Shown one piece after another: positions 14,770 through 23,092 of a stretch of DNA of 31,709 nt. Each line of letters opens with the position of its first letter. Position 1 is the first letter of the stretch. The notes under the pieces are model-generated. The model was not told where the DNA came from and did no database searches. It worked only from the letters and a program-made list of their open reading frames with translations. Source of the DNA: an uncultured Dorea sp. (GTDB lineage: Bacteria; Bacillota; Clostridia; Lachnospirales; Lachnospiraceae); assembly GCA_910588745.1 (NCBI GenBank), contig CAJURK010000039.1, positions 1-31,709 on the forward strand, in the 5' to 3' direction. Made by a program: the position numbers and the translations under genes.

Positions 14770-16206
14770 ATGGCTTCGGAATGCTTTAGTAAAATGGAAA
14801 TAGATGCGATAGGCGAGATACTGAATATCAGCCTGGGTTCCTCTGCGACAGCAGTTTCTACGATGCTGAACGCCAGAGTAGATATTACAACTCCGATTGT
14901 AAATGTCGTATCAAAAGAAGAATTTAAAATGGACAAAGTCGAACCGGCAGTAGGCGTTGAGATTACCTATGTTGCCGGTTTGGAGGGAGAGAACGTTATG
15001 CTTCTAAAGAGGCATGACGTGAAGGTAATCGTAGAAATGCTTATGGGCATGGAAATGCCCGATGAAGAGTTTGAACTGAACGAGATTAATATCAGCGCGG
15101 TTTGTGAAGTTATGAACCAGATGATGGGCGCGTCATCTACGGCGTTGTCAGAATTCTTAGGAAGAATGGTGAATATCTCTACGCCAATTTCTTTTGAAGT
15201 GAAGGATGAGCAAGAATTTATTGATAAATATTTTGTAGATGAACTGCCGAAAGTCGTTGTAGTATTTACGCTTAAGATTGCGGATAAGCTTGAGAGTGAG
15301 TTTTTTAATGTGATGCCGATGGAGTTGGCTAAAGGCTTGGTGAGAGGATTCCTGCCGGAGGATCAGATCATTCAGATTGGCGAGGATGGGAAGCCGTTAG
15401 CGTCAGGAGGCAGTTCTGCGCCTGAACCGGCTGGTGAACCGGCAGCGGCATCAGGAGGAAGCGGTACTTTATCGCAGGAAGAGATCGAAAGAATGCTGGC
15501 GGGAGGAGTTGCAGAAGAACCACCAGCGCCTGCGCCGGAACCGTCGTCAGGCGGGGGAGGTACTTTATCTCAGGAGGAGATTGAGAGATTACTGGCGGGA
15601 GGAACAGAAGAGCCGGCAGCGCCTGTAACACAACCAGAGACCGCGCCGCAGCCGACACAGGCAGCCATACCGCAGACGCAGCCTGCGCCAACGCCGGAGA
15701 TGGCTCCGCAGCCGGTTCAACAGCCGTCGCAGCCGATGATGCAGCCGGTGACCGCAGTGAATCCGGAACTGTCTATGATGCAGATGCAGATGATGCAGCA
15801 GATGATGCAGCAGATGCAGACGATGCAGCAGGCAATGCAGGAATCGATGCAGGAGAAAAAGAAAGCGCCGGAGCCGAAAATGATACATGTTCAGACGCCG
15901 TCTCAGACCAACCTGAAACCTGGCGGGGATATAGTTCTTGAGGCCGAGCAGGAAGAGAACATGGAACTGATCATGGGCGTGCCTCTTGAGATTTCCGTGG
16001 AAATCGGAAGAACGAAGAAATTTGTAAAAGATATCCTTGATTTTACAAAAGGATCGCTGGTAGTTCTGGACAAACTAGCCGGAGAACAAGTGGATCTGTA
16101 CGTAAACGGGCAATGCATTGCGAAAGGCGACGTTGTTGTTGTTGAGGATAATTTTGGAGTCAGAATTACAGAAATTACGAAGGTCAATTTGCTTGCATTA
16201 GAGTAA
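14770..16206 (+). CDS. fliY: Flagellar switch phosphatase FliY (CheC-like plus FliN)
   Basis: FliY is the switch protein that replaces FliN in many Gram-positive bacteria and removes phosphate from CheY-P. Residues 1-200 form a CheC-like domain with two intact phosphatase sites: Asp12/Glu16/Asn19 and Ser109/Glu113/Asn116. A Pro/Gln/Met-rich linker spans about 211-395. The C-terminal FliN/SpoA domain spans about 398-475, with GVPLEISVEIGRTKK and LDKLAGEQVDLYVNG. At 478 residues it is about 100 longer than the Bacillus protein. The usual N-terminal LSQDEIDALL-type CheY-binding peptide is absent. Two related copies (GTLSQEEIERMLAGG 232-246 and GTLSQEEIERLLAGG 264-278) lie in the linker. A second odd stretch, at 335-361, is Met/Gln-only coiled-coil-like. 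Confidence 0.95.
   Translation: MASECFSKMEIDAIGEILNISLGSSATAVSTMLNARVDITTPIVNVVSKEEFKMDKVEPAVGVEITYVAGLEGENVMLLKRHDVKVIVEMLMGMEMPDEEFELNEINISAVCEVMNQMMGASSTALSEFLGRMVNISTPISFEVKDEQEFIDKYFVDELPKVVVVFTLKIADKLESEFFNVMPMELAKGLVRGFLPEDQIIQIGEDGKPLASGGSSAPEPAGEPAAASGGSGTLSQEEIERMLAGGVAEEPPAPAPEPSSGGGGTLSQEEIERLLAGGTEEPAAPVTQPETAPQPTQAAIPQTQPAPTPEMAPQPVQQPSQPMMQPVTAVNPELSMMQMQMMQQMMQQMQTMQQAMQESMQEKKKAPEPKMIHVQTPSQTNLKPGGDIVLEAEQEENMELIMGVPLEISVEIGRTKKFVKDILDFTKGSLVVLDKLAGEQVDLYVNGQCIAKGDVVVVEDNFGVRITEITKVNLLALE
15463..15603 (+). repeat. Tandem CheY-binding-like peptide repeat within fliY
   Basis: Two 45-base units (15463-15507 and 15559-15603), with a 96-base period, encode 15-residue peptides differing at one residue (Met or Leu). 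Several synonymous codon differences separate the copies, so the duplication is not recent and the protein sequence seems to be conserved. Each unit is preceded by a Gly/Ser-rich spacer and followed by an Ala/Glu/Pro spacer. Confidence 0.85.
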
Positions 16207-16218
16207 GAAAGGAATTGT

Positions 16219-16563
16219 ATGTGGAGAGTAATTGCTACATTTTTTGTGGTACTGCTTATTATTTACGGAAGCTATCTGGCGAGTAAATATATAGGTAAGG
16301 GACTGTCAAAGAGCAGCAGTTCTATGTATATGCGTCTGATTGATCAGATTACGATGGGACAGGACAGACATATTGCGATTGTACAGGTCAGCGACAAGTT
16401 CTTTCTTGTAGGGATTACCGCGGGCCAGATTCGTGTTCTGTACGAGCTTCAGGACGAGGAGCTTTTTCCGATTGGGCCGGATGAGAATGAGGGCGGCCAG
16501 GCTGCGCTGGACTTTAAGGCGATGATGGAGAAGCTCAATGACCTGGGCAAAAAGAGGAGGTAG
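16219..16563 (+). CDS. fliO: Flagellar export protein FliO
   Basis: FliO is a small membrane protein that helps assemble the FliP-FliQ-FliR export gate. The 114-residue protein has one N-terminal membrane helix at about 3-22. A cytoplasmic domain follows, with LIDQITMGQDRHIAIVQVSDKFFLVGITAGQIRVLYEL in broken form, which is the FliO/FliZ pattern of Firmicutes. It is followed by an acidic stretch and a basic tail. It lies 12 bases after fliY and 7 before fliP. The family is weakly conserved; position directly before fliP supports the call. Confidence 0.88.
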   Translation: MWRVIATFFVVLLIIYGSYLASKYIGKGLSKSSSSMYMRLIDQITMGQDRHIAIVQVSDKFFLVGITAGQIRVLYELQDEELFPIGPDENEGGQAALDFKAMMEKLNDLGKKRR

Positions 16564-16570
16564 AGACTGA

Positions 16571-17236
16571 ATGTACGACTCATTGATTAATGTTAATGGC
16601 AGCCAGGTTCCTACATTAGATATATTGTTACTTCTGACGATTATATCGCTTCTGCCCTCTCTTCTGATTATGATGACTTCGTTTACGAGGACCATAATCA
16701 TTCTTTCTTTTTTGCGAAATGCGCTTGGAATTCAGCAGACGCCGCCTAATATGGTGCTGGTAGGTATTTCGATCTTTTTAACGCTTTTTATCATGGATCC
16801 AATTATCGGTGAGATTAATACGGAGGCCTACAAGCCTTATCAAAACCAGGAGATCAATACGGAAGAATTTTTTGATCGGGCGCAGGACCCTCTTAAACGG
16901 TTTATGCTGAAAAATACGGAGAAAAGTTCTTTGGCTTTGTTTACTGACCTGGCTGATGCAGACATGGAAAATATAGAAGAACTGACGGATCTTTCTATTA
17001 CGGTTATTATCCCCTCTTTTATGACGAGCGAATTAAAGAGAGCGTTTACCGCGGGATTTTTGCTATATATTCCGTTTTTGCTAATAGACATTGTTGTTTC
17101 CAGTACATTGATGTCTATGGGAATGATGATGCTTCCGCCGGCGATGATTTCGCTCCCGTTTAAGCTTCTGTTATTTATAACGATAAATGGATGGGAATTG
17201 TTATTTAAAACAATTGTGGATAGTTTTAATTTGTGA
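16571..17236 (+). CDS. fliP: Flagellar type III export gate protein FliP
   Basis: FliP forms, with FliQ and FliR, the gate complex through which rod, hook and filament proteins pass. The 221 residues include predicted hydrophobic segments at about 17-37, 52-75, 155-180 and 188-215. The family motifs MTSFTRTIIILSFLRNALG and QQTPPNMVLVGI are clear, as is PSFMTSELKRAF near 150. The protein has no cleaved signal peptide, as in several Gram-positive FliP proteins. It overlaps nothing and is followed by fliQ 20 bases later. Confidence 0.96.
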   Translation: MYDSLINVNGSQVPTLDILLLLTIISLLPSLLIMMTSFTRTIIILSFLRNALGIQQTPPNMVLVGISIFLTLFIMDPIIGEINTEAYKPYQNQEINTEEFFDRAQDPLKRFMLKNTEKSSLALFTDLADADMENIEELTDLSITVIIPSFMTSELKRAFTAGFLLYIPFLLIDIVVSSTLMSMGMMMLPPAMISLPFKLLLFITINGWELLFKTIVDSFNL

Positions 17237-17256
17237 CGGCGAAGGAGGCTGGATAG

Positions 17257-17517
17257 ATGACGAACGGAGAAGTTGGCGATCTGATGTATGAGGTATTTGT
17301 GATGGCAGTACAGCTTGCCGGTCCGCTTCTGGTTATCAGTATGCTTGTAGGTATATTGATTGCAATTTTTCAGGCGGCAACACAGATTCATGAACAAACG
17401 ATTACATTTGTTCCTAAGCTCTTGGTGATCGGGGTTATTCTTGTATTTACCGGAGGAACTATGCTTCAGTCGCTGCAGGATTTTACGATTCGAATATTCC
17501 AGATGATAGAGGGATAG
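17257..17517 (+). CDS. fliQ: Flagellar type III export gate protein FliQ
   Basis: FliQ is a small two-helix gate subunit. The 86 residues contain two hydrophobic segments at about 16-38 and 54-74. Between them is the conserved FQAATQIHEQTITFVPKL motif, which is the defining sequence of the FliQ family. The first residues are polar. GAAGGAGG just upstream of the ATG gives a strong ribosome site. The order fliP-fliQ-fliR is kept. Confidence 0.96.
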   Translation: MTNGEVGDLMYEVFVMAVQLAGPLLVISMLVGILIAIFQAATQIHEQTITFVPKLLVIGVILVFTGGTMLQSLQDFTIRIFQMIEG

Positions 17518-17533
17518 AACGGGAAGTGACTAC

Positions 17534-18301
17534 ATGGCGTTTGATACGACTGCACAATTAACCCTGTTTGCTCTGATTATGATGAGAATGTCAGGGATGA
17601 TACTGCTTAATCCAATATTTGGAAGAAGAAACATACCGATGACGGCGAAATCAGGGCTCATTATCGTATTGACGCTGACGCTATATTCTGCTTCGGCGGA
17701 GTCAGCTTTTGAAGTGGCAAGTACGCTGGAGCTTGGATTCCTTCTGATGAAGGAATTTGTTGTGGGATATGTGATTGGGTATACCATGGAGCTATTCTTT
17801 TTCGCAATTACCTTTGGGGGCTTTGTGATTGACTTTCAATTGGGATTAACGATGGCCACGGTATATGACCCTCAGAGCAATTCCCAGGTTGCCGTGACGG
17901 GAGGAGTCCTTCAGACATGGTTTATGCTGGTGTTTTTTGCAACAGACGCTCACCTTGCTCTGATGAAGATATTGATTACATCCGCAGACATTGTTCCTTA
18001 TGGAGGGATTGTGATTACACAGGGACTTGCCTCAAGAATGATAGAGATATTTCTGCAATGCGTAGACTTAGGAGTGAGATTGTCGCTTCCAATCTTAGCG
18101 GCGGAGTTTTTGGTAGAGGTAGGCATCGGAATTATGAATAAAGTGGTGCCGCAGATTAGTATATTTGTTATTAATATTCAATTGAAAATAATTGTCGGGC
18201 TGGGCCTTTTAGTTATCCTGTTTTCACCGATCGGCGAGCATTTGAATAGGATTATGACAGAGATGATGAAGACGGTTCAGGGAATTCTGACATTCGTATA
18301 G
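17534..18301 (+). CDS. fliR: Flagellar type III export gate protein FliR
   Basis: FliR is the third core gate subunit; one copy completes the FliP5-FliQ4-FliR1 helical assembly. The 255 residues contain about six hydrophobic segments. Conserved elements include MRMSGMILLNPIFGRRNIP near the N terminus, GYTMELFFFAITFGGFVIDFQLG in broken form near 80-100, and PVKI-type residues replaced by the VPQISIFVINIQLKI segment near 195-210. It lies 16 bases after fliQ and 17 before flhB. Confidence 0.95.
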   Translation: MAFDTTAQLTLFALIMMRMSGMILLNPIFGRRNIPMTAKSGLIIVLTLTLYSASAESAFEVASTLELGFLLMKEFVVGYVIGYTMELFFFAITFGGFVIDFQLGLTMATVYDPQSNSQVAVTGGVLQTWFMLVFFATDAHLALMKILITSADIVPYGGIVITQGLASRMIEIFLQCVDLGVRLSLPILAAEFLVEVGIGIMNKVVPQISIFVINIQLKIIVGLGLLVILFSPIGEHLNRIMTEMMKTVQGILTFV

Positions 18302-18318
18302 ATAGGGAGTGAGTACAG

Positions 18319-19386
18319 TTGCCGGGCGGAGCAGGTGAAAAAACTGAGAAAGCCACGCCGAAAAAGCGAAGGGAACAACGAAGAGAAGGTAATGTGGCTA
18401 CCAGTAAAGACGTTATCGTGGTCGTTTCGCTTTTTGTATGTTTTTACTGTCTGCAGATATTATTCCCTATGATTTTTGAATCCCTTAGGGATATCACAGT
18501 ACTTCTGATTTCCGCAGTGAGCAGCGTAGATGAGTTGTCGCAGGGTGTGCTTCAAGAACTTGGGATGGAGTCGGTAGAGGTAATTGTAAAATGTGTTATT
18601 CCGATTGGGCTTATCAGCATGGTGGTAGGCATTGTTATGACGGGGATCCAAACAAGATTTCTCTTTACCATGAAACCGGTTGGATTTAAGCTGAAGAATC
18701 TGAATCCTCTGAATGGAATTAAAAAACTGTTTTCCGTTAAAAATCTGGTAGAGCTTTTTAAAGCTGCTATCAAAATTATTCTTTTGACGGTAGTTCTATA
18801 TCAGATTTTAAGGGACGAGATTATAGTGATTGCCCAGATGATGGATATGAACGCAGCTGCAGGCTTTTCCTATGTTCTAAAAGAGATTATGGGAATGGTT
18901 TTAAAGATAGGACTTGTATTTGCAGTGATTGCAGGTTTTGACTTTTTTTATCAGAGATGGTCTCATGAGAAGAGCCTGAAGATGACAAAAGAAGAGGTTA
19001 AAGAAGAATATAAGCAGACAGAGGGAAATCCGGAGATTAAAGGCAGAATTAAGAATTTACAGCGAAGTATGGCGAGAAGCCGTATGATGCAGGCCGTGCC
19101 GGATGCGGATGTAATTATCCGTAACCCTACGCATTACGCAGTTGCATTGAAATACGATATCGACCATGATAATGCTCCGGTTCTGATCGCAAAAGGGCAG
19201 GATTATATTGCCTTGAAGATTGTAGAAATTGCAGAACAGAGTAATGTTATGGTTATTGAAAATAAACCACTTGCAAGAGGAATTTATGCAACAACTCCGC
19301 TGAATTGTGAGATACCGGCTGAGTATTATGGAGTGGTAGCGGAAATCCTTGTCAAGGTATTCCGCATGAATAAAAAGCTGGGGTAA
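18319..19386 (+). CDS. flhB: Flagellar export switch protein FlhB
   Basis: FlhB selects export substrates and changes specificity by cutting itself. The 355-residue protein begins with the basic motif GEKTEKATPKKRREQRREG, has about four membrane segments between 30 and 215, and a cytoplasmic domain carrying the self-cleavage motif NPTH in VIIRNPTHYAVAL (about residues 270-282). All catalytic residues are intact. The start is TTG 18319; GGGAGTGAG upstream supports it, and the conserved N terminus begins right there. flhA follows after three bases. Confidence 0.96.
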   Translation: MPGGAGEKTEKATPKKRREQRREGNVATSKDVIVVVSLFVCFYCLQILFPMIFESLRDITVLLISAVSSVDELSQGVLQELGMESVEVIVKCVIPIGLISMVVGIVMTGIQTRFLFTMKPVGFKLKNLNPLNGIKKLFSVKNLVELFKAAIKIILLTVVLYQILRDEIIVIAQMMDMNAAAGFSYVLKEIMGMVLKIGLVFAVIAGFDFFYQRWSHEKSLKMTKEEVKEEYKQTEGNPEIKGRIKNLQRSMARSRMMQAVPDADVIIRNPTHYAVALKYDIDHDNAPVLIAKGQDYIALKIVEIAEQSNVMVIENKPLARGIYATTPLNCEIPAEYYGVVAEILVKVFRMNKKLG

Positions 19387-19389
19387 GGT

Positions 19390-21456
19390 ATGAAGAGAAT
19401 ATTAAATAGCGCGGTGTCATTGATTGTAGTTATGATCGTACTGCTTTTGATTATACCGCTGAATACATTTTTAATAGACGTTCTGATTATTTTGAATATT
19501 GCCGTATCGATGATTATACTTTTGATTAGTATGAACATTAAGGAGCCGCTGGAGTTTTCTATTTTTCCATCTATGCTTCTTGTTACGACTTTGTATCGTA
19601 TCGGTATTAATATCTCTACTACAAGAAGTATTCTTGGCAACTCGGGTACGGCAGGCGCTGTAATCCGTGCAATGGGAGATTTTGTACTTCAGGGAAACGT
19701 AGTAGTCGGCGTTGTTATTTTCCTGATTATTGTATTAGTGCAGTTTTTGGTTATTACGAAAGGTGCGGAACGTGTATCGGAGGTTGCGGCAAGATTTACG
19801 CTGGATGCTATGCCTGGTAAACAGATGGCTATTGACGCGGATCTCGGAAGCGGGCTGATTGACGAGGCCGAGGCGAAGGAAAGACGTTATAAGATCCAGA
19901 AAGAAGCGGATTTTTACGGTTCCATGGACGGTGCAACAAAGATTGTAAAGGGCGATGCGATTATGTCCCTGATCATTACGGCCGTCAATTTTGTCGGCGG
20001 CTGTATTATCGGTATGGTGCAGGGCGGTATGGGATTTACAGAAGTCCTGTCCGTATATGCGATTGCAACGGTCGGAGATGGTCTGGTATCCCAGATTCCG
20101 TCCCTTATGATTTCAACTGCGACAGGCATGATCGTTACCCGTGCGGTGGCGGAGGATAGTCTGAATTTAGATATCACAAAGCAGTTTATGGCGCAGCCTA
20201 GAGCCATTATGATAACCGGCGGCGTGCTGGCGGTATTGTTGGCCGTTCCGGGGATGCCTAAGCTGCAGTTGGCAGTAGTCGCTCTGGTGCTGATGCTGGG
20301 GGGCTGGCAGATTTCCCGCCGTATGGAAGAAATGGCTGTGCCGGATGATCAGGCTGCTGCTATGGGGTTGGCGGACGGCGAGCAAATGCAGGTTACCGAG
20401 GAAGAGGACTTCAAAGATATCAATAGCGTGTATTCATTGATTACGGTGGAGCCTATTGAGATGGAGTTTGGTTACAGTTTGATTCCGCTGGTAGATGAAG
20501 AGAGCGGCGGAAGGATGATTGACCGTATCGTGATCTTCCGGAGACAGTATGCTCAGGAGATGGGACTTGTCATTCCGTCCATCCGGCTGCGTGACAGTTC
20601 GAGTCTGAATACGAACCAGTATGTGATTAAGATTAAAGGTGAAGAGGTGGCTAAGGGTGAAATTTTGGTTGATTACTATCTGGCACTGGAGCCGCCGAAT
20701 CCTGAGAAAGAGCTGGATGGTATCGATACTATTGAACCGGCATATGGTATACCAAGTAAGTGGATTACCGTAGATAAGAAAGAGATGGCGGAGATATACG
20801 GATATACGGTTATCGACCCGCTGTCTGTTATGCTGACACACTTGTCCGAGACAGTGAAGAAGCATGCACATGAGCTTTTAAACAGGCAGGAAGTTGTTCG
20901 TCTGGTTGAGAACATGAAGAAACAGTCTCCGGAACTTGTGGATGAATTAATCCCAACGCTGATTTCTTACGGAAATTTCCAGAAGATTTTGACGAATCTG
21001 TTGAAAGAAGGCATTCCAATTAAGGATATGGAGACAATCATGGAGACAATCGTGGACTCGTCCATGACGGTTAAGGACATCGAATCAATTACAGAAAATA
21101 TTCGTGTAGCAATGAAGAGGACGATTACAAGGAAGTTCTGTGAAGGAGGAAGCATGAAGGTGGTAACTCTGGACGCAGAGCTGGAGAAGAGCATTATCAC
21201 AAGCTTGACGACAGGAGAACATGGAATGTATCTTGCGCTTAGTCCGGATGTAATGCAGAATGTGATTACCCAGTTGTCGGATGAGGTGAAGAAGTTCCAC
21301 GATTTTGGGCAGCCGCCGCTGGTGTTGACCAGCCAGGTGGTGAGAGTACATTTCTATCGCTTGATCGAGCAGTTCTTCCCGGATGTATATGTGCTTTCAT
21401 TCAATGAAATCAGCAATAACATCCAGATACAGGCAATTGGAAATATTACACTTTAA
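19390..21456 (+). CDS. flhA: Flagellar export gate protein FlhA
   Basis: FlhA is the large export-gate protein whose cytoplasmic ring docks substrate-chaperone complexes. The 688 residues comprise about eight membrane segments in the first 310 and a cytoplasmic domain after about 345. The family signature RFTLDAMPGKQMAIDADLGSG-type sequence is at about 135-155, and the LMISTATGMIVTR segment is near 240. Downstream the FLHA cytoplasmic subdomains are complete, ending with the IQAIGNITL tail. Usually flhF and flhG come next in clostridial loci; here sigma-28 follows after 24 bases. Confidence 0.97.
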   Translation: MKRILNSAVSLIVVMIVLLLIIPLNTFLIDVLIILNIAVSMIILLISMNIKEPLEFSIFPSMLLVTTLYRIGINISTTRSILGNSGTAGAVIRAMGDFVLQGNVVVGVVIFLIIVLVQFLVITKGAERVSEVAARFTLDAMPGKQMAIDADLGSGLIDEAEAKERRYKIQKEADFYGSMDGATKIVKGDAIMSLIITAVNFVGGCIIGMVQGGMGFTEVLSVYAIATVGDGLVSQIPSLMISTATGMIVTRAVAEDSLNLDITKQFMAQPRAIMITGGVLAVLLAVPGMPKLQLAVVALVLMLGGWQISRRMEEMAVPDDQAAAMGLADGEQMQVTEEEDFKDINSVYSLITVEPIEMEFGYSLIPLVDEESGGRMIDRIVIFRRQYAQEMGLVIPSIRLRDSSSLNTNQYVIKIKGEEVAKGEILVDYYLALEPPNPEKELDGIDTIEPAYGIPSKWITVDKKEMAEIYGYTVIDPLSVMLTHLSETVKKHAHELLNRQEVVRLVENMKKQSPELVDELIPTLISYGNFQKILTNLLKEGIPIKDMETIMETIVDSSMTVKDIESITENIRVAMKRTITRKFCEGGSMKVVTLDAELEKSIITSLTTGEHGMYLALSPDVMQNVITQLSDEVKKFHDFGQPPLVLTSQVVRVHFYRLIEQFFPDVYVLSFNEISNNIQIQAIGNITL

Positions 21457-21480
21457 AATAGTGATTAGCGGAGCAACAGT

Positions 21481-22290
21481 ATGGGGACACAAGAATTATA
21501 CAAAGAAAAGTCAAATGATGAGCTTTTAAAATTGTATAAAGAGACGGGCAGCTTAGAGATTAAGCAGGAGATTGTTATGCGCTATGTCTATCTTGTGAAA
21601 AGCATTGCGCTCCAGATGAGGGATATTTATCTAAGCTTTGTTCAGGTGGATGATATTATCAATGAAGGCGTAATTGCAATTATGTCTGCAATTGACAAAT
21701 TTGATATTGATAAGAATGTGAAGTTTGAGACATATATTTCAAAGCGGATTAAGGGGATGATTATTGACTTGGCAAGAAAACAGGATTGGGTGCCAAGAAG
21801 TACAAGAAAGAATACAAGAGATATTGAAGATGCGGTGACAACGTTATATAATAAACTTGGATATTATCCGTCCGTTCAGGAAGTGACGGAATATCTGGAT
21901 ATATCGACAGAGAAGTACCATGATACCATGAGAAAGGCGGCGCTTTTCAATATCCTTTCGCTGGATATGGTTCTGGCAGAGGCTCAGGGGAATGAGATCG
22001 GCGTTAAGCTGACTCAGGGAGATCCGCAGGAACAGCCGGAGGAGAAGTTTCTGCAAAAGGAACTTTCGGAAGTGCTGGCGGCAGGAATAAGTAAGCTGAA
22101 GGAGAATGAACAGCTTGTGGTTTCTCTGTATTATATAGATGAGTTGAATATGAGACAGATTGCGGATGTTCTTCAGGTCAGCGAGCCGAGAGTATCGCAG
22201 ATTCACGCTAACGCAATTAAGAAATTGCGGAAACACATGGAAAAATTTAATGAAGAAAGGGAGAGAAAATATGTTTCAGGGGTATTATGA
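21481..22290 (+). CDS. Flagellar sigma factor, sigma-28 family (FliA/SigD)
   Basis: This RNA polymerase sigma factor should direct late flagellar and chemotaxis genes. The 269 residues hold region 2 (about 28-100, with VDDIINEGVIAIMSAIDKFD and KFETYISKRIKGMIIDLARKQDW), region 3 (about 105-160), and region 4 (about 195-255) with the helix-turn-helix MRQIADVLQVSEPRVSQIHANA. The WVPRS sequence after region 2.4 is the sigma-28 hallmark, equivalent to DWVPRS in SigD. Its gene overlaps flgF by 20 bases, so the two are translationally coupled. A candidate target promoter lies at 24925 in this window. The anti-sigma factor FlgM is not here. Confidence 0.94.
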   Translation: MGTQELYKEKSNDELLKLYKETGSLEIKQEIVMRYVYLVKSIALQMRDIYLSFVQVDDIINEGVIAIMSAIDKFDIDKNVKFETYISKRIKGMIIDLARKQDWVPRSTRKNTRDIEDAVTTLYNKLGYYPSVQEVTEYLDISTEKYHDTMRKAALFNILSLDMVLAEAQGNEIGVKLTQGDPQEQPEEKFLQKELSEVLAAGISKLKENEQLVVSLYYIDELNMRQIADVLQVSEPRVSQIHANAIKKLRKHMEKFNEERERKYVSGVL

Positions 22291-23011
22291 TTTAGCTTCA
22301 AACATGATTACACAAAATCGGAATATGAATATTATTAGTAATAACATATCCAATGTGTCTACTCCGGGTTACAAGGAAGACCGGCTAATGGAGAGTACTT
22401 TCCGGGAAGAGATGATTTACCGCTATGATCAGTTTGGGAAAACTCAAGTGGGTACGGTGTCCCGGATGAATATTGCCGACGAGCGGGTGACTGATTACAG
22501 CGAGGGCGGTTTAAGGGAAACCGGCAGCCCGTTAGACGTGGGACTTACCGGGAATGGGTTTTTCGTTGTTCAGACGAATAACGGCGTTGTATATACGAGA
22601 AACGGTTCCTTCAATCTAGACGACCAGAGATATCTGGTTCTTCCGGGAGTTGGGCGTGTTTTGGGAACAAACGGTCCAATTCAGCTCAACACAGATGAAG
22701 TAGGGATTGATTCCCAGGGAAATATCACTACAGAGGATGGCCTGCAGAACTTTGGCCGTCTGCAGATCGTTGATTTTGCAGATTATACACAGCTTACCAA
22801 AATTACGGGAGGCGTGTTTCAGGCAGCGGCCGCGCCCCAGGCTTCTAATGCAACGGTGACGCAGCGCTATACCGAGTATTCAAACGTAAATATGGCGGAG
22901 CAGATGACTAGAATGATGAGCGGTCAGCGTGTATTGCAGGGGTCAGCCCAGATTTTGAAGATCTATGATCAATTGGTTGGCAAAATAGTCACAATCGGAT
23001 CGGCGACATAG
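22271..23011 (+). CDS. Flagellar distal rod protein, FlgF/FlgG family (first copy)
   Basis: This 246-residue protein is a rod subunit of the FlgF/FlgG type, corresponding by position and size to FlhO or FlgF of Firmicutes. The N-terminal rod motif (NIISNNISNVSTPGYKE, about residues 19-35) is clear. It is followed by GSPLDVGLTGNGFFVVQTNNG and TRNGSFNLD, and ends with the C-terminal coil NVNMAEQMTRMMSGQRVLQGSAQ. The start is ATG 22271, with AGGGAGA 6 bases upstream; an open frame from 22160 is not used. It overlaps the end of the sigma-28 gene by 20 bases. Confidence 0.93.
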   Translation: MFQGYYDLASNMITQNRNMNIISNNISNVSTPGYKEDRLMESTFREEMIYRYDQFGKTQVGTVSRMNIADERVTDYSEGGLRETGSPLDVGLTGNGFFVVQTNNGVVYTRNGSFNLDDQRYLVLPGVGRVLGTNGPIQLNTDEVGIDSQGNITTEDGLQNFGRLQIVDFADYTQLTKITGGVFQAAAAPQASNATVTQRYTEYSNVNMAEQMTRMMSGQRVLQGSAQILKIYDQLVGKIVTIGSAT

Positions 23012-23092
23012 TGTTGGAACCATGCCGCAGGGAGACGAACCTAGAGCGGTAAAGCAAAGATAGATAAAAAGCCCGGAGAGGAGAGACAGCGA

